64,000 nt of DNA from Deferribacteres bacterium (GCA_020633675.1 JACKDE010000004.1:1-64000), one strand, 5' to 3'; numbered from the stretch's first letter, positions 55,454 through 64,000 are shown. Notes: generated from the letters alone by a model not told the origin. Numbers and translations: made by a program.

Positions 55454-56835
55454 TGAGCGGCTTCCTTGAACTCCATTTTCAGAAATGATTTGGTTCGGTT
55501 GGTTACTTTAAAGCGTTCATCGAGCTGAAAGCCAACAACCCAGATGATGCCTGTTGCACAAGCAACGACGGGGATGCTGGAACGCTTATGCAGGGGAACT
55601 TTTCGGTCAGAAAAGAAATCGTTGACCAATTTGCTTCCCTTCAGCCCCAATGGCTGGAAGCGATCGCCTTCCCGCACGGAGCGAATCCGGATCTTGCCTT
55701 GAATGGCGTTTGCGTCTACATACTGGATATCGTTTCCGTGGGACGTTAAGCTTTTTTGCGAGGGAAGTGCAGATAGCAGGGAATATCGAAAAGTCTTTTG
55801 CTCGGACAAATAAACTATCTCGTCTTGATGACATGCAATAGCAAACGAACGTGGCTTGCCATTCCAAATGACGATCCCATCGTGATCAATCAGCAGCTCC
55901 CATTGTCCCGAGAGCGTTGTTCTTTTTCCGATTTGCCTTTTTTCGATGAGCTGCCCGGCACGCAGCAACGCTTCATAATTCGGGCGCACTTCCTGTTCCG
56001 AAAGCGCTTCTAAACTGTTTCGGATAATATACTTCCGAAGAACAGGAAAATAGCCCGAAAATCGGTCAATATCAAGTATAATTTTGTTCGGGTTTTGAGC
56101 GATAGTAGCATTTTTTTGCGCCGCATTCGCCATTGCCTGCAAAAATGCTTCAACTTCCGCTGTATTTGCTGCTAACCTTTGCAGCGCCCCGGTGATGTCG
56201 GGATTGAGATTCTGCTGCAAAAAAGGCAAAACGTCATGCCGGATGCGGTTGCGGCGAAAACTGACATCAGCATTGGTGTGATCCACACGGAATGCGATAT
56301 TTTGCTCATTGAGAAAGCGCAAAATGGCACGTTTCGACACATTCAGCAGTGGCCGCGCAAGCATGCCATGCCGGAAAAGCATACCGGCCAGGCCCCGCAC
56401 ACCTGTACCGCGAGAGATGTTATGCAAGACCGTCTCTGCCTGGTCATCTGCAGTGTGACCGAGAAGAATTGCTGCACAACCATGCCGCCGCGCCATTTCA
56501 TGCAGTGCCTGGTAACGCAAAGCTCTTGCCGCGGTTTCAATGCTCATTTTTGGCTGGATAGCAAGCGCAGGTACATCCACTTTTTGTGCAACAAATGGGA
56601 AATTCAGGCTTTCTGCCAGCTTACGACAAAAGGCTTCGTCTGCATTCGACTCATCCCTGATTTGGTGGTTGACGTGCGCTATGACAGGCTCAACCTGAAA
56701 ACCAGCAGGACTTCGCAGCAATAAATGCAATAACGCCACGGAGTCCGGGCCGCCCGAAACGGCTACAAGAGCCTTGCCCGATTCAAGCTTGCAGTCCGTC
56801 AGAAGATTATGCCAAAACTGTTCGGCTAATCGCAT
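55450..56835 (-). CDS. tilS: tRNA(Ile)-lysidine synthase TilS
   Basis: Converts C34 of the CAU anticodon of minor isoleucine tRNA to lysidine, giving AUA decoding. 461 residues with the PP-loop SGGPDS (27-32), the HTADDQAET helix, a middle substrate-binding region, and the C-terminal TilS domain (REGDRFQPLGLKGSKLVNDF). Essential gene at the head of the chain ending in cdaA. Divergent from the metallo-hydrolase gene at 56943. Confidence 0.97.
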   Translation of the reverse strand: MRLAEQFWHNLLTDCKLESGKALVAVSGGPDSVALLHLLLRSPAGFQVEPVIAHVNHQIRDESNADEAFCRKLAESLNFPFVAQKVDVPALAIQPKMSIETAARALRYQALHEMARRHGCAAILLGHTADDQAETVLHNISRGTGVRGLAGMLFRHGMLARPLLNVSKRAILRFLNEQNIAFRVDHTNADVSFRRNRIRHDVLPFLQQNLNPDITGALQRLAANTAEVEAFLQAMANAAQKNATIAQNPNKIILDIDRFSGYFPVLRKYIIRNSLEALSEQEVRPNYEALLRAGQLIEKRQIGKRTTLSGQWELLIDHDGIVIWNGKPRSFAIACHQDEIVYLSEQKTFRYSLLSALPSQKSLTSHGNDIQYVDANAIQGKIRIRSVREGDRFQPLGLKGSKLVNDFFSDRKVPLHKRSSIPVVACATGIIWVVGFQLDERFKVTNRTKSFLKMEFKEAAQ

Positions 56836-56850
56836 TTGGTCACCGAAGGT

Positions 56851-56878
56851 TTGACTTTTTTAAGTATTTTGATAAAAA
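56851..56878 (+). promoter_or_regulatory. Possible promoter for the metallo-hydrolase gene
   Basis: TTGACT at 56851-56856 and TAAAAA at 56873-56878, spaced by 16 bases, about 65 bases before the ATG. The -10 is weak. Confidence 0.3.
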
Positions 56879-56942
56879 TCAGTAAATCTTTCGATCAAAG
56901 AAACACAATTCGACTCAGCAATCATTTTTTTAGGAGCTATAC

Positions 56943-57836
56943 ATGAAAAAATCGCTGATCTTCTTTGTCGCCGCTGCATCGGTTCTGCTCAGCATCGGCT
57001 TTTTGCTCTCACAGCAGGATTTCTCAAAAGTGCAAATCAAAGCCCGGAAAGTTACGGATAATATTTATATGCTGCAAGGCTCAGGTGGCAACATTGGCGT
57101 ATCGGTCGGCCCTGATGGCATTTTGATGATTGATGATCAGTATGCCCCGCTCGCGCCTAAAATCGAAGCGGCTCTCAAAGACCTGAGCAGTGGTTCATTG
57201 AAGTATGTTTTGAATACACATTTCCATGGTGACCACACTGGCGGCAATGAAGTGTTCGGCAAATCTTCGACCATCGTGGCGCACGCCAATGTGCGTAAAC
57301 GGCTATCGACGGAGCAAATGCGTCGCGGACAACCGGCACCGCCGAAACCCAGGGAAGCCTGGCCTGTGATCACCTTCGACACGTCGATCTCGGTTCATTT
57401 CAACGGCGAAGAGATCAGAGCCATGCATTACCCGCAAGCACATACCGATGGCGACGCCGTTATTTATTTTGTGAACAGCAATGTTGTGCATATGGGTGAT
57501 ACTTTTTTTGCAGGCATCTTTCCGTATATCGATATCGAGTCCGGCGGCAGTGTACAGGGCCTGATCGCGGCCGTCGGACATGTGATCGAAAATGTGCCGG
57601 CAGATGTGAAATTGATTCCGGGGCATGGCGAGCTTTCCACGCTCGATGACCTGAAAGCTTATCACGACATGCTGCAACAAACTTCAGCGCTGGTGGAGCA
57701 AAAAATCGCCGATGGCAAAACACTCGAAACCATTAAAGCAGAAGGATTGCCCGGGCAGTGGCAGGTTTGGGCTAACGGCTTTATTAATGAGGAAGGCTGG
57801 CTGGAAGCGCTTTACAACAGCCTGCAGAAAATGTAA
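56943..57836 (+). CDS. Exported metallo-beta-lactamase-fold hydrolase
   Basis: A 297-residue MBL-superfamily protein with an N-terminal signal or anchor (SLIFFVAAASVLLSIGFLL). The binuclear metal site is intact: NTHFHGDHTGG (HxHxDH), the later HTDGDAVIYF histidine and IPGHGELS. The short variant of the fold without the RNase-type CASP region points to a small-molecule hydrolase such as a cyclase-like or quinoprotein-relay hydrolase; a real antibiotic resistance role should not be assumed. AGGAG lies before ATG. Single gene, with a hairpin after it. Confidence 0.88.
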   Translation: MKKSLIFFVAAASVLLSIGFLLSQQDFSKVQIKARKVTDNIYMLQGSGGNIGVSVGPDGILMIDDQYAPLAPKIEAALKDLSSGSLKYVLNTHFHGDHTGGNEVFGKSSTIVAHANVRKRLSTEQMRRGQPAPPKPREAWPVITFDTSISVHFNGEEIRAMHYPQAHTDGDAVIYFVNSNVVHMGDTFFAGIFPYIDIESGGSVQGLIAAVGHVIENVPADVKLIPGHGELSTLDDLKAYHDMLQQTSALVEQKIADGKTLETIKAEGLPGQWQVWANGFINEEGWLEALYNSLQKM

Positions 57837-57844
57837 ACACGTGC

Positions 57845-57879
57845 TCGCGAGGGTGAATGACATTCACTCACCCTCGCGA
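57845..57879 (+). terminator. GC-rich hairpin after the metallo-hydrolase gene
   Basis: TCGCGAGGGTGA (57845-57856) and TCACCCTCGCGA (57868-57879) are a perfect 12-base inverted repeat around an 11-base loop. The following sequence is pyrimidine-rich but not a T-run, so strong stem, weak tail. Confidence 0.6.
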
Positions 57880-57999
57880 ATCTCTCCATTTCATCCTTCA
57901 GCGCACGTCTCCTGCCAATAAACGCTTTCTGCTTTTTTCTTAAAAACGAAAGCGTTATCTTTCCGAAACTCAAACTCATCGACTTAATAATTTCCGAAT

Positions 58000-60900
58000 A
58001 TGCCACAAGATACACACTCACATCGCCCGAATTTTTCTGAAAAACAAGCGGCTGAAATGGCACGTTCTCATTTCGATTTGCACATCGAGGAAATGAAAGA
58101 ACTGCCGAGCGACCGCGATCGCAATTATTATTTGCGAACACCAGATGGTGCGGAATTTACGCTCAAAATCGCCAATGCCGATTCTGAAAAAGACGTGCTC
58201 GATCTACAAAATGCAGCCATTGCACGTGTAGGAATTCAGCTCGATGCACATGCGTGCCCACGCATTTGCCGCGCCCGCAGCGGCGAAATCATGACGAGCG
58301 TGCCGGATACTGCCGATGTGCCACATTTTGTCCGGCTGTTGAGTTACGTTCCCGGCGTGCCTTTGGCCAAATACCGCCCGCACACGCCTGACTTTTTGCA
58401 GCAATACGGCGAATTTTTAGGCAATCTGAGCCGAGCTCTCGATGGTTTTCAGCACCCGGCTGGCAGCCGCTATCTCAAATGGGACATTCAGCATGCTCCT
58501 TCAGTGATTCGGCAGCATCTGGATGACATTGCTCTACCGGAACACAGAAAAATAGTGACGGCTCTGCTCGAGCAGGCCGAATCAGGCATTTCAGCGTGGC
58601 TACCGCAGCTGCGCACCAGCATTGTCCATAACGATGCAAACGACTACAATGTGCTGGTGAATTGGCATGAGCCTGATGAGCAGTCGTTTGCCATCATCGA
58701 TTTCGGTGATATTGTTGCAAGCTACACGGTCTGTGAGCTGGCGATTGCAGTTGCTTACGCAATTCTCGACAAATCTGATCCCATCGCTGCCGCAACGCAG
58801 GTCGTGCGTGGCTATCACAAAACCTTTGCATTGACTGAGCCTGAGGTCCATACACTTTTTCATTTTGTGTGCCTGCGTTTGTGCCTGAGTGTCTCGATGT
58901 CAGCCTACCAGCAAAAGCTGGAGCCCAACAATCGCTATCTCACCATCAGCGAAAAGCCGGCCTGGGCGGCGCTCGAGAAACTACGCTCTGTGCATCCGCA
59001 ATTTGCCACGGCGATGTTTCGTCATGCCTGCGGCTGGCCGCCGACACCGGGCGCTGAACGCATAATGGATTGGCTGAAAAACAATGTGCACGAATTTAGC
59101 CCCATTCTGCAAAGCATGCCCGCCAGCCATCGCATACATGTTTTCGATTTGAGTATCGACAATAGTGAATTTGCAGATCAACAGGGCGGCTATCAGCCCG
59201 AGCCATTCACTGCCCGGCTGTTTGAAATTTTGCGCGAAAAGCATGCTGAGATTGGCATCGGGCGCTATAATGAGGCGCGGCGATTTTACGCCAGTGATGC
59301 GTTCAAAACCAGCGCTGATGCGCACGCAGAATGGCGCACCATCCATATCGGCATCGACCTCTTTGCCGAAGCTGGTACGGTCATTCACGCACCACTGGAT
59401 GGCACTGTGCACAGCTTTCGCGACAATGCCGCGCCATTCGACTATGGCCCGGCAATCATTCTTGAGCACCGCCGCGAGAACGAGCACATCGTTTTTTACA
59501 CCCTGTACGGTCACTTAAGCCGCGACTCGTTGGATGGGCTCACACCTGGCATGCCTATCCAAAAAGGTCAGGCAATTGCCAAACTGGGCGATCTCGATGT
59601 TAACGGTGGCTGGCCACCCCACTTGCATTTTCAAATCATGCATGATGTGTTCGACGCGCAGGGGGATTTCCCTGGCGTTGCGCCTGCCAGCCAACGCAGC
59701 TTTTGGCTGGAGTTGTGTCCGGATCCAAATCTGATTATGGGGCTATCACAGGACATTTTTCCACCGGGAAAATGGGATCAACCGACCCTGCTGACACAGC
59801 GCAGCAAACATCTCGGCAAATCCCTGAGCATTTCTTATAAAAAACCGTTGACCATGGTACGCGGTGCAATGCAGTATTTATTCGACGATACCGGCAGGCG
59901 ATACCTTGATGCTGTCAACAACGTACCACACGTCGGGCATTGTCACCCGCATGTGGTGGCTGCCGGACAGCGGCAGATGCGTGTGCTCAACACCAACACG
60001 CGCTACTTGCACGAGCTCATCTTGCGCTATGCCGAGCGGTTGTGTGCAAAAATGCCCGACCCGCTAAGTGTTTGTTTTTTGGTCAACTCCGGCAGCGAAG
60101 CGAATGAGCTGGCTCTGCGAATGGCACAAACCTTTACCAAAGCAAAAAACCTGATCGTGATCGATCATGCTTATCATGGTAACACTGGCGCTGCGATTTC
60201 GGTAAGTCCGTACAAATTCAATGGAAAGGGTGGCGCAGGCAAGCCGGAGCATGTGCACATCGCGGCCATGCCGGATCGCTTTCGTGGCCGATTTCGCCGG
60301 CACGACGCACAGGCTGGGCAAAAATACGCTGAACAGGCAATCGACCTGATACAGAAGACATCAGCACGAGGCGATAAAATTGCTGCATTCATCGGTGAAT
60401 CGCTGCTGAGTTGCGGTGGTCAGATTGTGCTGCCACCGGATTATTTATCGCAGGTTTATGCAGCAATTCGCAAAGCAGGCGGTGTCTGTATCGCTGATGA
60501 AGTACAGGTCGGTTTTGGCCGCGTTGGCAGCCATTTTTGGGCATTTGAAACCCAGTACGTGGTGCCGGATATCGTCACCCTCGGCAAGCCGATCGGCAAT
60601 GGCCACCCACTCGGGGCGGTAATCACCACACCGGAAATTGCGAATGCCTTTCACAACGGTATGGAATACTTCAACACCTTCGGCGGCAACGCAGTTTCCT
60701 GCGCAATCGGCATGGCCGTGCTGGATGTGCTTGAAAATGATGGTTTGCAGCAGCACGCGCTTGAAGTTGGAGGGTATCTGCAAAACGCGCTGCGCGAGTT
60801 GCAATCGAAACATCGCCTGATCGGTGACGTACGCGGATTGGGACTGTTTATCGGTGTCGAACTGGTGCGCGATGGCGACACTCTGGAACCGGCAAAAGCA

Positions 60901-61071
60901 GAAGCCAGCTATATCGCCAATCGTATGAAAGATGCCGGCATTTTATTGAGCACAGACGGACCGGACGAAAATGTGCTCAAAATCAAACCCCCAATGCCGT
61001 TCAACATCGAGAATGCTGACTTCCTTATCATGGCGTTAGGTGATATTTTACAGGAAAATAAGCTACAATGA
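58000..61071 (+). CDS. Triple-fusion: APH-like kinase, M23-like and class III aminotransferase
   Basis: A 1023-residue protein without signal peptide. Residues 20-370: aminoglycoside-phosphotransferase/choline-kinase fold with catalytic HNDANDYN (H210, D212, N217) and IIDFGD. Residues about 400-590: an M23/lysostaphin-like fold with H449-x3-D453 and H541-x-H543. Residues 600-1023: PLP class III aminotransferase with LVNSGSEANELA, ADEVQVGFGR and Schiff-base Lys863 in TLGKPIGNGHP. The aminotransferase is most like the phospholyase branch (ethanolamine-phosphate or phosphohydroxylysine phospholyase), which pairs logically with a kinase that makes the phosphorylated amine. The M23-like metal site inside the cytoplasm is odd. 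speH follows 21 bases later. Confidence 0.9.
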   Translation: MPQDTHSHRPNFSEKQAAEMARSHFDLHIEEMKELPSDRDRNYYLRTPDGAEFTLKIANADSEKDVLDLQNAAIARVGIQLDAHACPRICRARSGEIMTSVPDTADVPHFVRLLSYVPGVPLAKYRPHTPDFLQQYGEFLGNLSRALDGFQHPAGSRYLKWDIQHAPSVIRQHLDDIALPEHRKIVTALLEQAESGISAWLPQLRTSIVHNDANDYNVLVNWHEPDEQSFAIIDFGDIVASYTVCELAIAVAYAILDKSDPIAAATQVVRGYHKTFALTEPEVHTLFHFVCLRLCLSVSMSAYQQKLEPNNRYLTISEKPAWAALEKLRSVHPQFATAMFRHACGWPPTPGAERIMDWLKNNVHEFSPILQSMPASHRIHVFDLSIDNSEFADQQGGYQPEPFTARLFEILREKHAEIGIGRYNEARRFYASDAFKTSADAHAEWRTIHIGIDLFAEAGTVIHAPLDGTVHSFRDNAAPFDYGPAIILEHRRENEHIVFYTLYGHLSRDSLDGLTPGMPIQKGQAIAKLGDLDVNGGWPPHLHFQIMHDVFDAQGDFPGVAPASQRSFWLELCPDPNLIMGLSQDIFPPGKWDQPTLLTQRSKHLGKSLSISYKKPLTMVRGAMQYLFDDTGRRYLDAVNNVPHVGHCHPHVVAAGQRQMRVLNTNTRYLHELILRYAERLCAKMPDPLSVCFLVNSGSEANELALRMAQTFTKAKNLIVIDHAYHGNTGAAISVSPYKFNGKGGAGKPEHVHIAAMPDRFRGRFRRHDAQAGQKYAEQAIDLIQKTSARGDKIAAFIGESLLSCGGQIVLPPDYLSQVYAAIRKAGGVCIADEVQVGFGRVGSHFWAFETQYVVPDIVTLGKPIGNGHPLGAVITTPEIANAFHNGMEYFNTFGGNAVSCAIGMAVLDVLENDGLQQHALEVGGYLQNALRELQSKHRLIGDVRGLGLFIGVELVRDGDTLEPAKAEASYIANRMKDAGILLSTDGPDENVLKIKPPMPFNIENADFLIMALGDILQENKLQ

Positions 61072-61092
61072 TCAAAATCGTGTTGCGTGAAT

Positions 61093-61458
61093 ATGAAGAT
61101 AGATGGTAGACAGCTGGTAGCAGAACTGACAGGTTGCAACAAAGCGCTTTTAAACGATGAAAAAAGATTGACCGTTTTGCTGACTGCCGGTATCATCGAA
61201 AGTGGTTTGACTCAGGTGCATATGAGCAGCCACAAGTTTCAGCCGATTGGCGTCACGCTCATCGCCATTATCAGCGAATCACATGTGGCTCTGCACACTT
61301 TTCCGGAGTCGGGACACGCTTCGCTGGACGTTTATCATTGCAATGCCGACAGCGCACCGCTCTATCGCTTGCTGAAATTTTTACAATCCGCCCTGGGTGC
61401 CGATAACGCTACTCACCTCGAAATCTCACGCGGAGCTGCGCTGAATTTGCAACAATGA
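61093..61458 (+). CDS. speH: S-adenosylmethionine decarboxylase proenzyme
   Basis: Makes decarboxylated AdoMet for spermidine synthesis. 121 residues, the small prokaryotic class. Self-cleavage occurs between E62 and S63 in SESHVALHTF, creating the pyruvoyl group; H68 and C83 are the other conserved catalytic residues. ATG at 61093 preferred; a GTG two codons earlier is in frame. Probably cotranscribed with the fusion gene upstream. Confidence 0.93.
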   Translation: MKIDGRQLVAELTGCNKALLNDEKRLTVLLTAGIIESGLTQVHMSSHKFQPIGVTLIAIISESHVALHTFPESGHASLDVYHCNADSAPLYRLLKFLQSALGADNATHLEISRGAALNLQQ

Positions 61459-61543
61459 AGCACTATTGCGATGACGTTGAATTTCCCTTCCTGCACTTTA
61501 TTCCAAAAATTCCTGGCCTTGTGATTCGGCAGCTTAGCTGGCA

Positions 61544-61578
61544 AAAGAAAGGGCATGCACCGGCAAGCGGCCATGCCC
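61544..61578 (-). terminator. Intrinsic terminator for the MetA-like gene
   Basis: On the minus strand GGGCATG (61572-61578) and CATGCCC (61551-61557) form a stem around a GC-rich 14-base loop that can pair further, followed by TTTCTTTT. It lies 25 bases after the stop at 61604 and could also slow plus-strand transcripts from speH. Confidence 0.7.
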
Positions 61579-61603
61579 ATCTTTCACACAACCAATCCAT
61601 CCT

Positions 61604-62629
61604 TTAGAAGGCGTACTGCGTCCCCACAACAATCTGCAGGTCGGTTTCGAGCTGCGGGCCATCCAGGTTTTGGTATATCGGCAAAATCGCTTCTACTGCG
61701 AGACGAAAGCCATGCAAAGCGCCATTGGAAAGATAGTAATTCATCCCCAGGCCGGCATCGAGGCGCGTACCGCCGCGCAGATCCGCAAAGACGGTCGGCA
61801 CCATTCGGTTCTGCACCATTCCTGCAAATGCCGGATTTGCGCCCTCAATGTTCCCCGTGCGACTCCCTGCCAGCCGAACAGATAAACCGAATGCCTGTGA
61901 TAGTCTGCGTGCTCCCCAGAATGTGCCGGTAAACTGATTGCCGAGCCGATAGTTGCTGTCATTTTCGCCCAGCCGAATTTTAGCCGTCGCTTGCGCTCCC
62001 CATGACCAGGCGCCATTCTGCCCTAGGTATGTCAATCCCGGACGTAAATCCAATGTACCCGAGCCGGGTTGCATTGGATATGGAAGCAAGGCTTTGTTTG
62101 GTGCACTCGCCGGCGTCACATCCTTCTCCTCAATCGAACCGGTCGGCAAGCCGATTCCCGCATTCAGATGTACACGACTGCTACCGTTTTCACTCAACAA
62201 AACAAGTGCGGTCAAGCTCACATCACCGATGCCTGATGACTTGGTAGTGAATGAGCCACCGGCTCGGGTCAAATGCTCCATCTCCATGCTGACAAATGGC
62301 ACCATGGCCATTAAAGTGATCCTGCTGGACGGCGCAAACATCACCCCGAACATATGCATCTGCATCGGCATTTTTTCCGGCGAGATCATAAAATTTCCTC
62401 CTGACGGGCTGACGACCTCACTGGCGGTGATAGCGTCGGTACCGTCGCGGCTGCCATCCATTTGCATCGACACAAACCGGTAAGAAAGCATAAATTCGCC
62501 ACCTTCGTGGGTGTGGTCGCCCATAACCCCCAACGGAGCATGCCCGTCAGGGCGTCCTGAGGTCCATTGCGACAAACATGGTGTTGCGAAAAGCATCGAC
62601 AGTATCATCATTTTTATGATTCGTTTCAT
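61604..62629 (-). CDS. MetA-pathway-like outer-membrane protein
   Basis: A 341-residue protein with signal peptide (IIKMMILSMLFATPCLSQW). The mature part is rich in Met and His at its start (GDHTHEGGEFMLSYRF, KMPMQMHMFGVMF, EMEHLTRAGG), then runs through barrel-like strands to a C-terminal phenylalanine (QIVVGTQYAF), the typical end of outer-membrane barrels. It resembles the phenol-degradation MetA-like channel family, often found near metal-handling genes. AAAGGAA precedes ATG at 62629. The Cys-rich gene upstream in the same direction is a likely partner. Metal (copper) transport is an inference from composition and neighbours. Confidence 0.8.
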   Translation of the reverse strand: MKRIIKMMILSMLFATPCLSQWTSGRPDGHAPLGVMGDHTHEGGEFMLSYRFVSMQMDGSRDGTDAITASEVVSPSGGNFMISPEKMPMQMHMFGVMFAPSSRITLMAMVPFVSMEMEHLTRAGGSFTTKSSGIGDVSLTALVLLSENGSSRVHLNAGIGLPTGSIEEKDVTPASAPNKALLPYPMQPGSGTLDLRPGLTYLGQNGAWSWGAQATAKIRLGENDSNYRLGNQFTGTFWGARRLSQAFGLSVRLAGSRTGNIEGANPAFAGMVQNRMVPTVFADLRGGTRLDAGLGMNYYLSNGALHGFRLAVEAILPIYQNLDGPQLETDLQIVVGTQYAF

Positions 62630-62775
62630 TATGATTTCCTTTGTTTTTGTTGAAATGTGTCTGCCTTGCCCACTTGGGCAGAGCACTGCACCGTTTTTCT
62701 GCGAAATACTTTTGAGGGAAGAATCAGGCTTGGTGTGAGATATCGAGGCTGGGCGTCAAGTTGTTGGGCAAGATA

Positions 62776-63150
62776 TCACGCTTCAGGTGGCTGCTCTGGA
62801 ATGGGAATATGTGGGGCGCTATATTTATTTATCTGGTAAATCAGCGCAGTTTCTTCGAGTTTAAATCTTTTCCCATTCTCACAGGATAAGCATGTCTCGA
62901 ATTTTGTGTGTAAGATCACACGCGTCGTTGCTTTCGCCTGGCTTGGCTCAAAGGAACATATCTTGGCGCAGCCAGATCGTTCTGCTTGCATGCAGGACAT
63001 GCCTGCGCAAGAGTTTGCGCACATTGCAGCATCGCAGCAGCAACATGCGCCAGCTTTGCTGCTAGCAATGGCTGCGCCGACAAAATTGGTCTGGCTGCTC
63101 GCAAAAGCGAACAAAACCAAAATTATTGTGATTTGGCTTGAAATATTCAC
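62776..63150 (-). CDS. Cysteine-rich exported protein
   Basis: A 124-residue protein with a signal peptide (ITIILVLFAFASSQTNFVGA). The mature N-terminus is packed with cysteines (CCCCDAAMCANSCAGMSC, plus several to residue ~67) and a further CLSC motif later, suggesting soft-metal binding. The C-terminus ends in a proline-rich tail. Its start is four bases after the stop of the M1-like gene, so they may be cotranscribed. The Met/His-rich outer-membrane gene lies next. I do not recognise a family. Confidence 0.72.
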   Translation of the reverse strand: MNISSQITIILVLFAFASSQTNFVGAAIASSKAGACCCCDAAMCANSCAGMSCMQAERSGCAKICSFEPSQAKATTRVILHTKFETCLSCENGKRFKLEETALIYQINKYSAPHIPIPEQPPEA

Positions 63151-63154
63151 GCCC

Positions 63155-64000
63155 TCAATTCATCAACAGGAGTTTCTTTGATTGGCTCAGTTTACCGTTT
63201 GAAATTTCATAGAGATACACACCGGAAGCGAGCGCTTGCCCATGATCATTCTTTCCGTCCCACAATACATGATGGTTGCCGGCATCATAAAATCCGGCTG
63301 CAAACTGGCGTACGAGTTGTCCTGCTGCATTGTAAATTTTCAACGCAATCTGATCCGGGCGCTGTAAGGTGAAATTGATTGTCGTGCCGGCGTTAAACGG
63401 ATTTGGATAGTTCTGCCGCAGGATGAATTGCTGTGGCAATCCGGCGCCATTTTCAACGCTGGTCGGTACAAACTGCACCTGTTTTAAAATCCATGCGTCT
63501 TCATCCAAAAAGAGCACAGTCGGATTGAATGGCACGTTCAGCGTAAAGCTCTGGCTTTTTTCATTATTTAAAATGCTCATCACCGTGTCCTGTGTGGCAG
63601 CCTCGAGGTGAATATCGATGGGCATGGTGAACACCGGATGTTGTGAGGATTGTATTTGATCAATATGCAAGTCGACATCGTAGCCTTCGACACCCTGGCG
63701 GGATTGCCAGCTGTATTGGTAGATCGGACGACCGGATCCAAATATCCATTGATCGAAAAACCAGCTCAAATCCATTCCGGAGACAGCTTCACAAACACTG
63801 CGAAATCCAGCGGTGGTCGCATTTCCATATTTAAAGCGTGGATCGTCGCCATAGGCTTTCAGAATGTCGAAAAAGGCGCTATCTCCGACCACATGCCGGA
63901 GCATGTGCAATACCCAGGCACCCTTGTCGTAAACAATGCCATTAAAAATACTTCCCACGGACGTGGTGTCGGTGCGGTAAATCGAGCCTTCGAATAGGCG
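63155..64000 (-). CDS. Secreted M1-like peptidase, 3' part (cut by window end)
   Basis: The frame is open to the window edge, so this is the C-terminal ~281 residues of a longer protein. The first part has RLFEGSIYRTD then YDKGAWVLHMLRHVVGD and SGMDLSWFFDQWIFGSG, the segment that follows the zinc site in M1 aminopeptidases. After a beta-domain, the last ~90 residues (QNYPNPFNAGTTINFTL, DGKNDHGQALASGVYLYEI) are a FlgD-like C-terminal sorting domain used for secretion or surface attachment in this bacterial group. The zinc motif itself would lie beyond the window. Confidence 0.88.
   Translation of the reverse strand, partial: RLFEGSIYRTDTTSVGSIFNGIVYDKGAWVLHMLRHVVGDSAFFDILKAYGDDPRFKYGNATTAGFRSVCEAVSGMDLSWFFDQWIFGSGRPIYQYSWQSRQGVEGYDVDLHIDQIQSSQHPVFTMPIDIHLEAATQDTVMSILNNEKSQSFTLNVPFNPTVLFLDEDAWILKQVQFVPTSVENGAGLPQQFILRQNYPNPFNAGTTINFTLQRPDQIALKIYNAAGQLVRQFAAGFYDAGNHHVLWDGKNDHGQALASGVYLYEISNGKLSQSKKLLLMN

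Noticed and set aside
56943..57836. Metallo-beta-lactamase resistance gene
   Set aside because: The fold is right, but the metal motif alone does not show antibiotic hydrolysis; most family members are other hydrolases.

Overview
The window is chromosomal DNA of a Gram-negative bacterium with roughly even base composition. Several points suggest the FCB side of the tree, near Calditrichota, Ignavibacteria or KSB1-type lineages: exported M1 and M28 peptidases, a C-terminal QNYPNPFN-type FlgD-like sorting domain, numerous lipoproteins and beta-barrel proteins, and a nucleotide-transporter fold fused to HEAT repeats. This placement is inferred from gene content only. I found no rRNA gene, tRNA gene or CRISPR array.

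Region 1 (1-5500) is mostly housekeeping: mutM, a lipoprotein, rlmH behind a good sigma-70 promoter, a threonine/serine dehydratase, a zinc-ribbon protein and a cytoplasmic gamma-glutamyltransferase. Region 2 (5597-17286, minus strand) is a phospho-signalling cluster. It encodes a membrane TPR protein, a transmembrane Ser/Thr kinase with PEGA domains, a double-FHA protein with an extracytoplasmic FG-GAP propeller, a membrane PP2C phosphatase, and a TPR/cyclase-like/pseudokinase protein. A textbook -24/-12 (sigma-54) promoter precedes the kinase, and a sigma-54 activator gene lies at 30071. Together these make one of the two best candidates for an undescribed system.

Region 3 (17647-31471) holds exported M28 and M1 peptidases, an intact 982-bp IS982-family element with 16-bp inverted repeats and a 7-bp target duplication, an acyl-CoA synthetase, an MjaI-like type II restriction-modification pair whose methyltransferase carries a degenerate SNase-like tail, a LOG-like protein, a second M28 lipoprotein and the sigma-54 regulator. 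Region 4 (31483-42034) has a Kef-type antiporter divergent from a four-gene cluster: two beta-lactamase-fold serine hydrolases flank an NTT nucleotide transporter with HEAT repeats and an apparently exported PEP-synthase-like ATP-grasp/phosphohistidine protein. This is the second candidate system, because a nucleotide carrier could feed an extracytoplasmic phosphotransferase.

Region 5 (42042-47257) is an envelope cluster of a DUF2330 protein, lipoproteins (one BsuPI-like) and beta-barrel proteins, bounded by clear terminators. Region 6 (47770-56835) contains a degenerate PAS/histidine-kinase gene that seems to start at CTG, followed by the minus-strand chain tilS-hpt-ftsH-TPR-folP-cdaA with overlapping or abutting genes. 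Region 7 (56943-64000) has an exported metallo-beta-lactamase-fold protein, a triple fusion (APH kinase, M23, class III aminotransferase), speH, a MetA-like outer-membrane protein, a Cys-rich exported protein and the 3' part of a secreted M1-like peptidase cut by the window edge.
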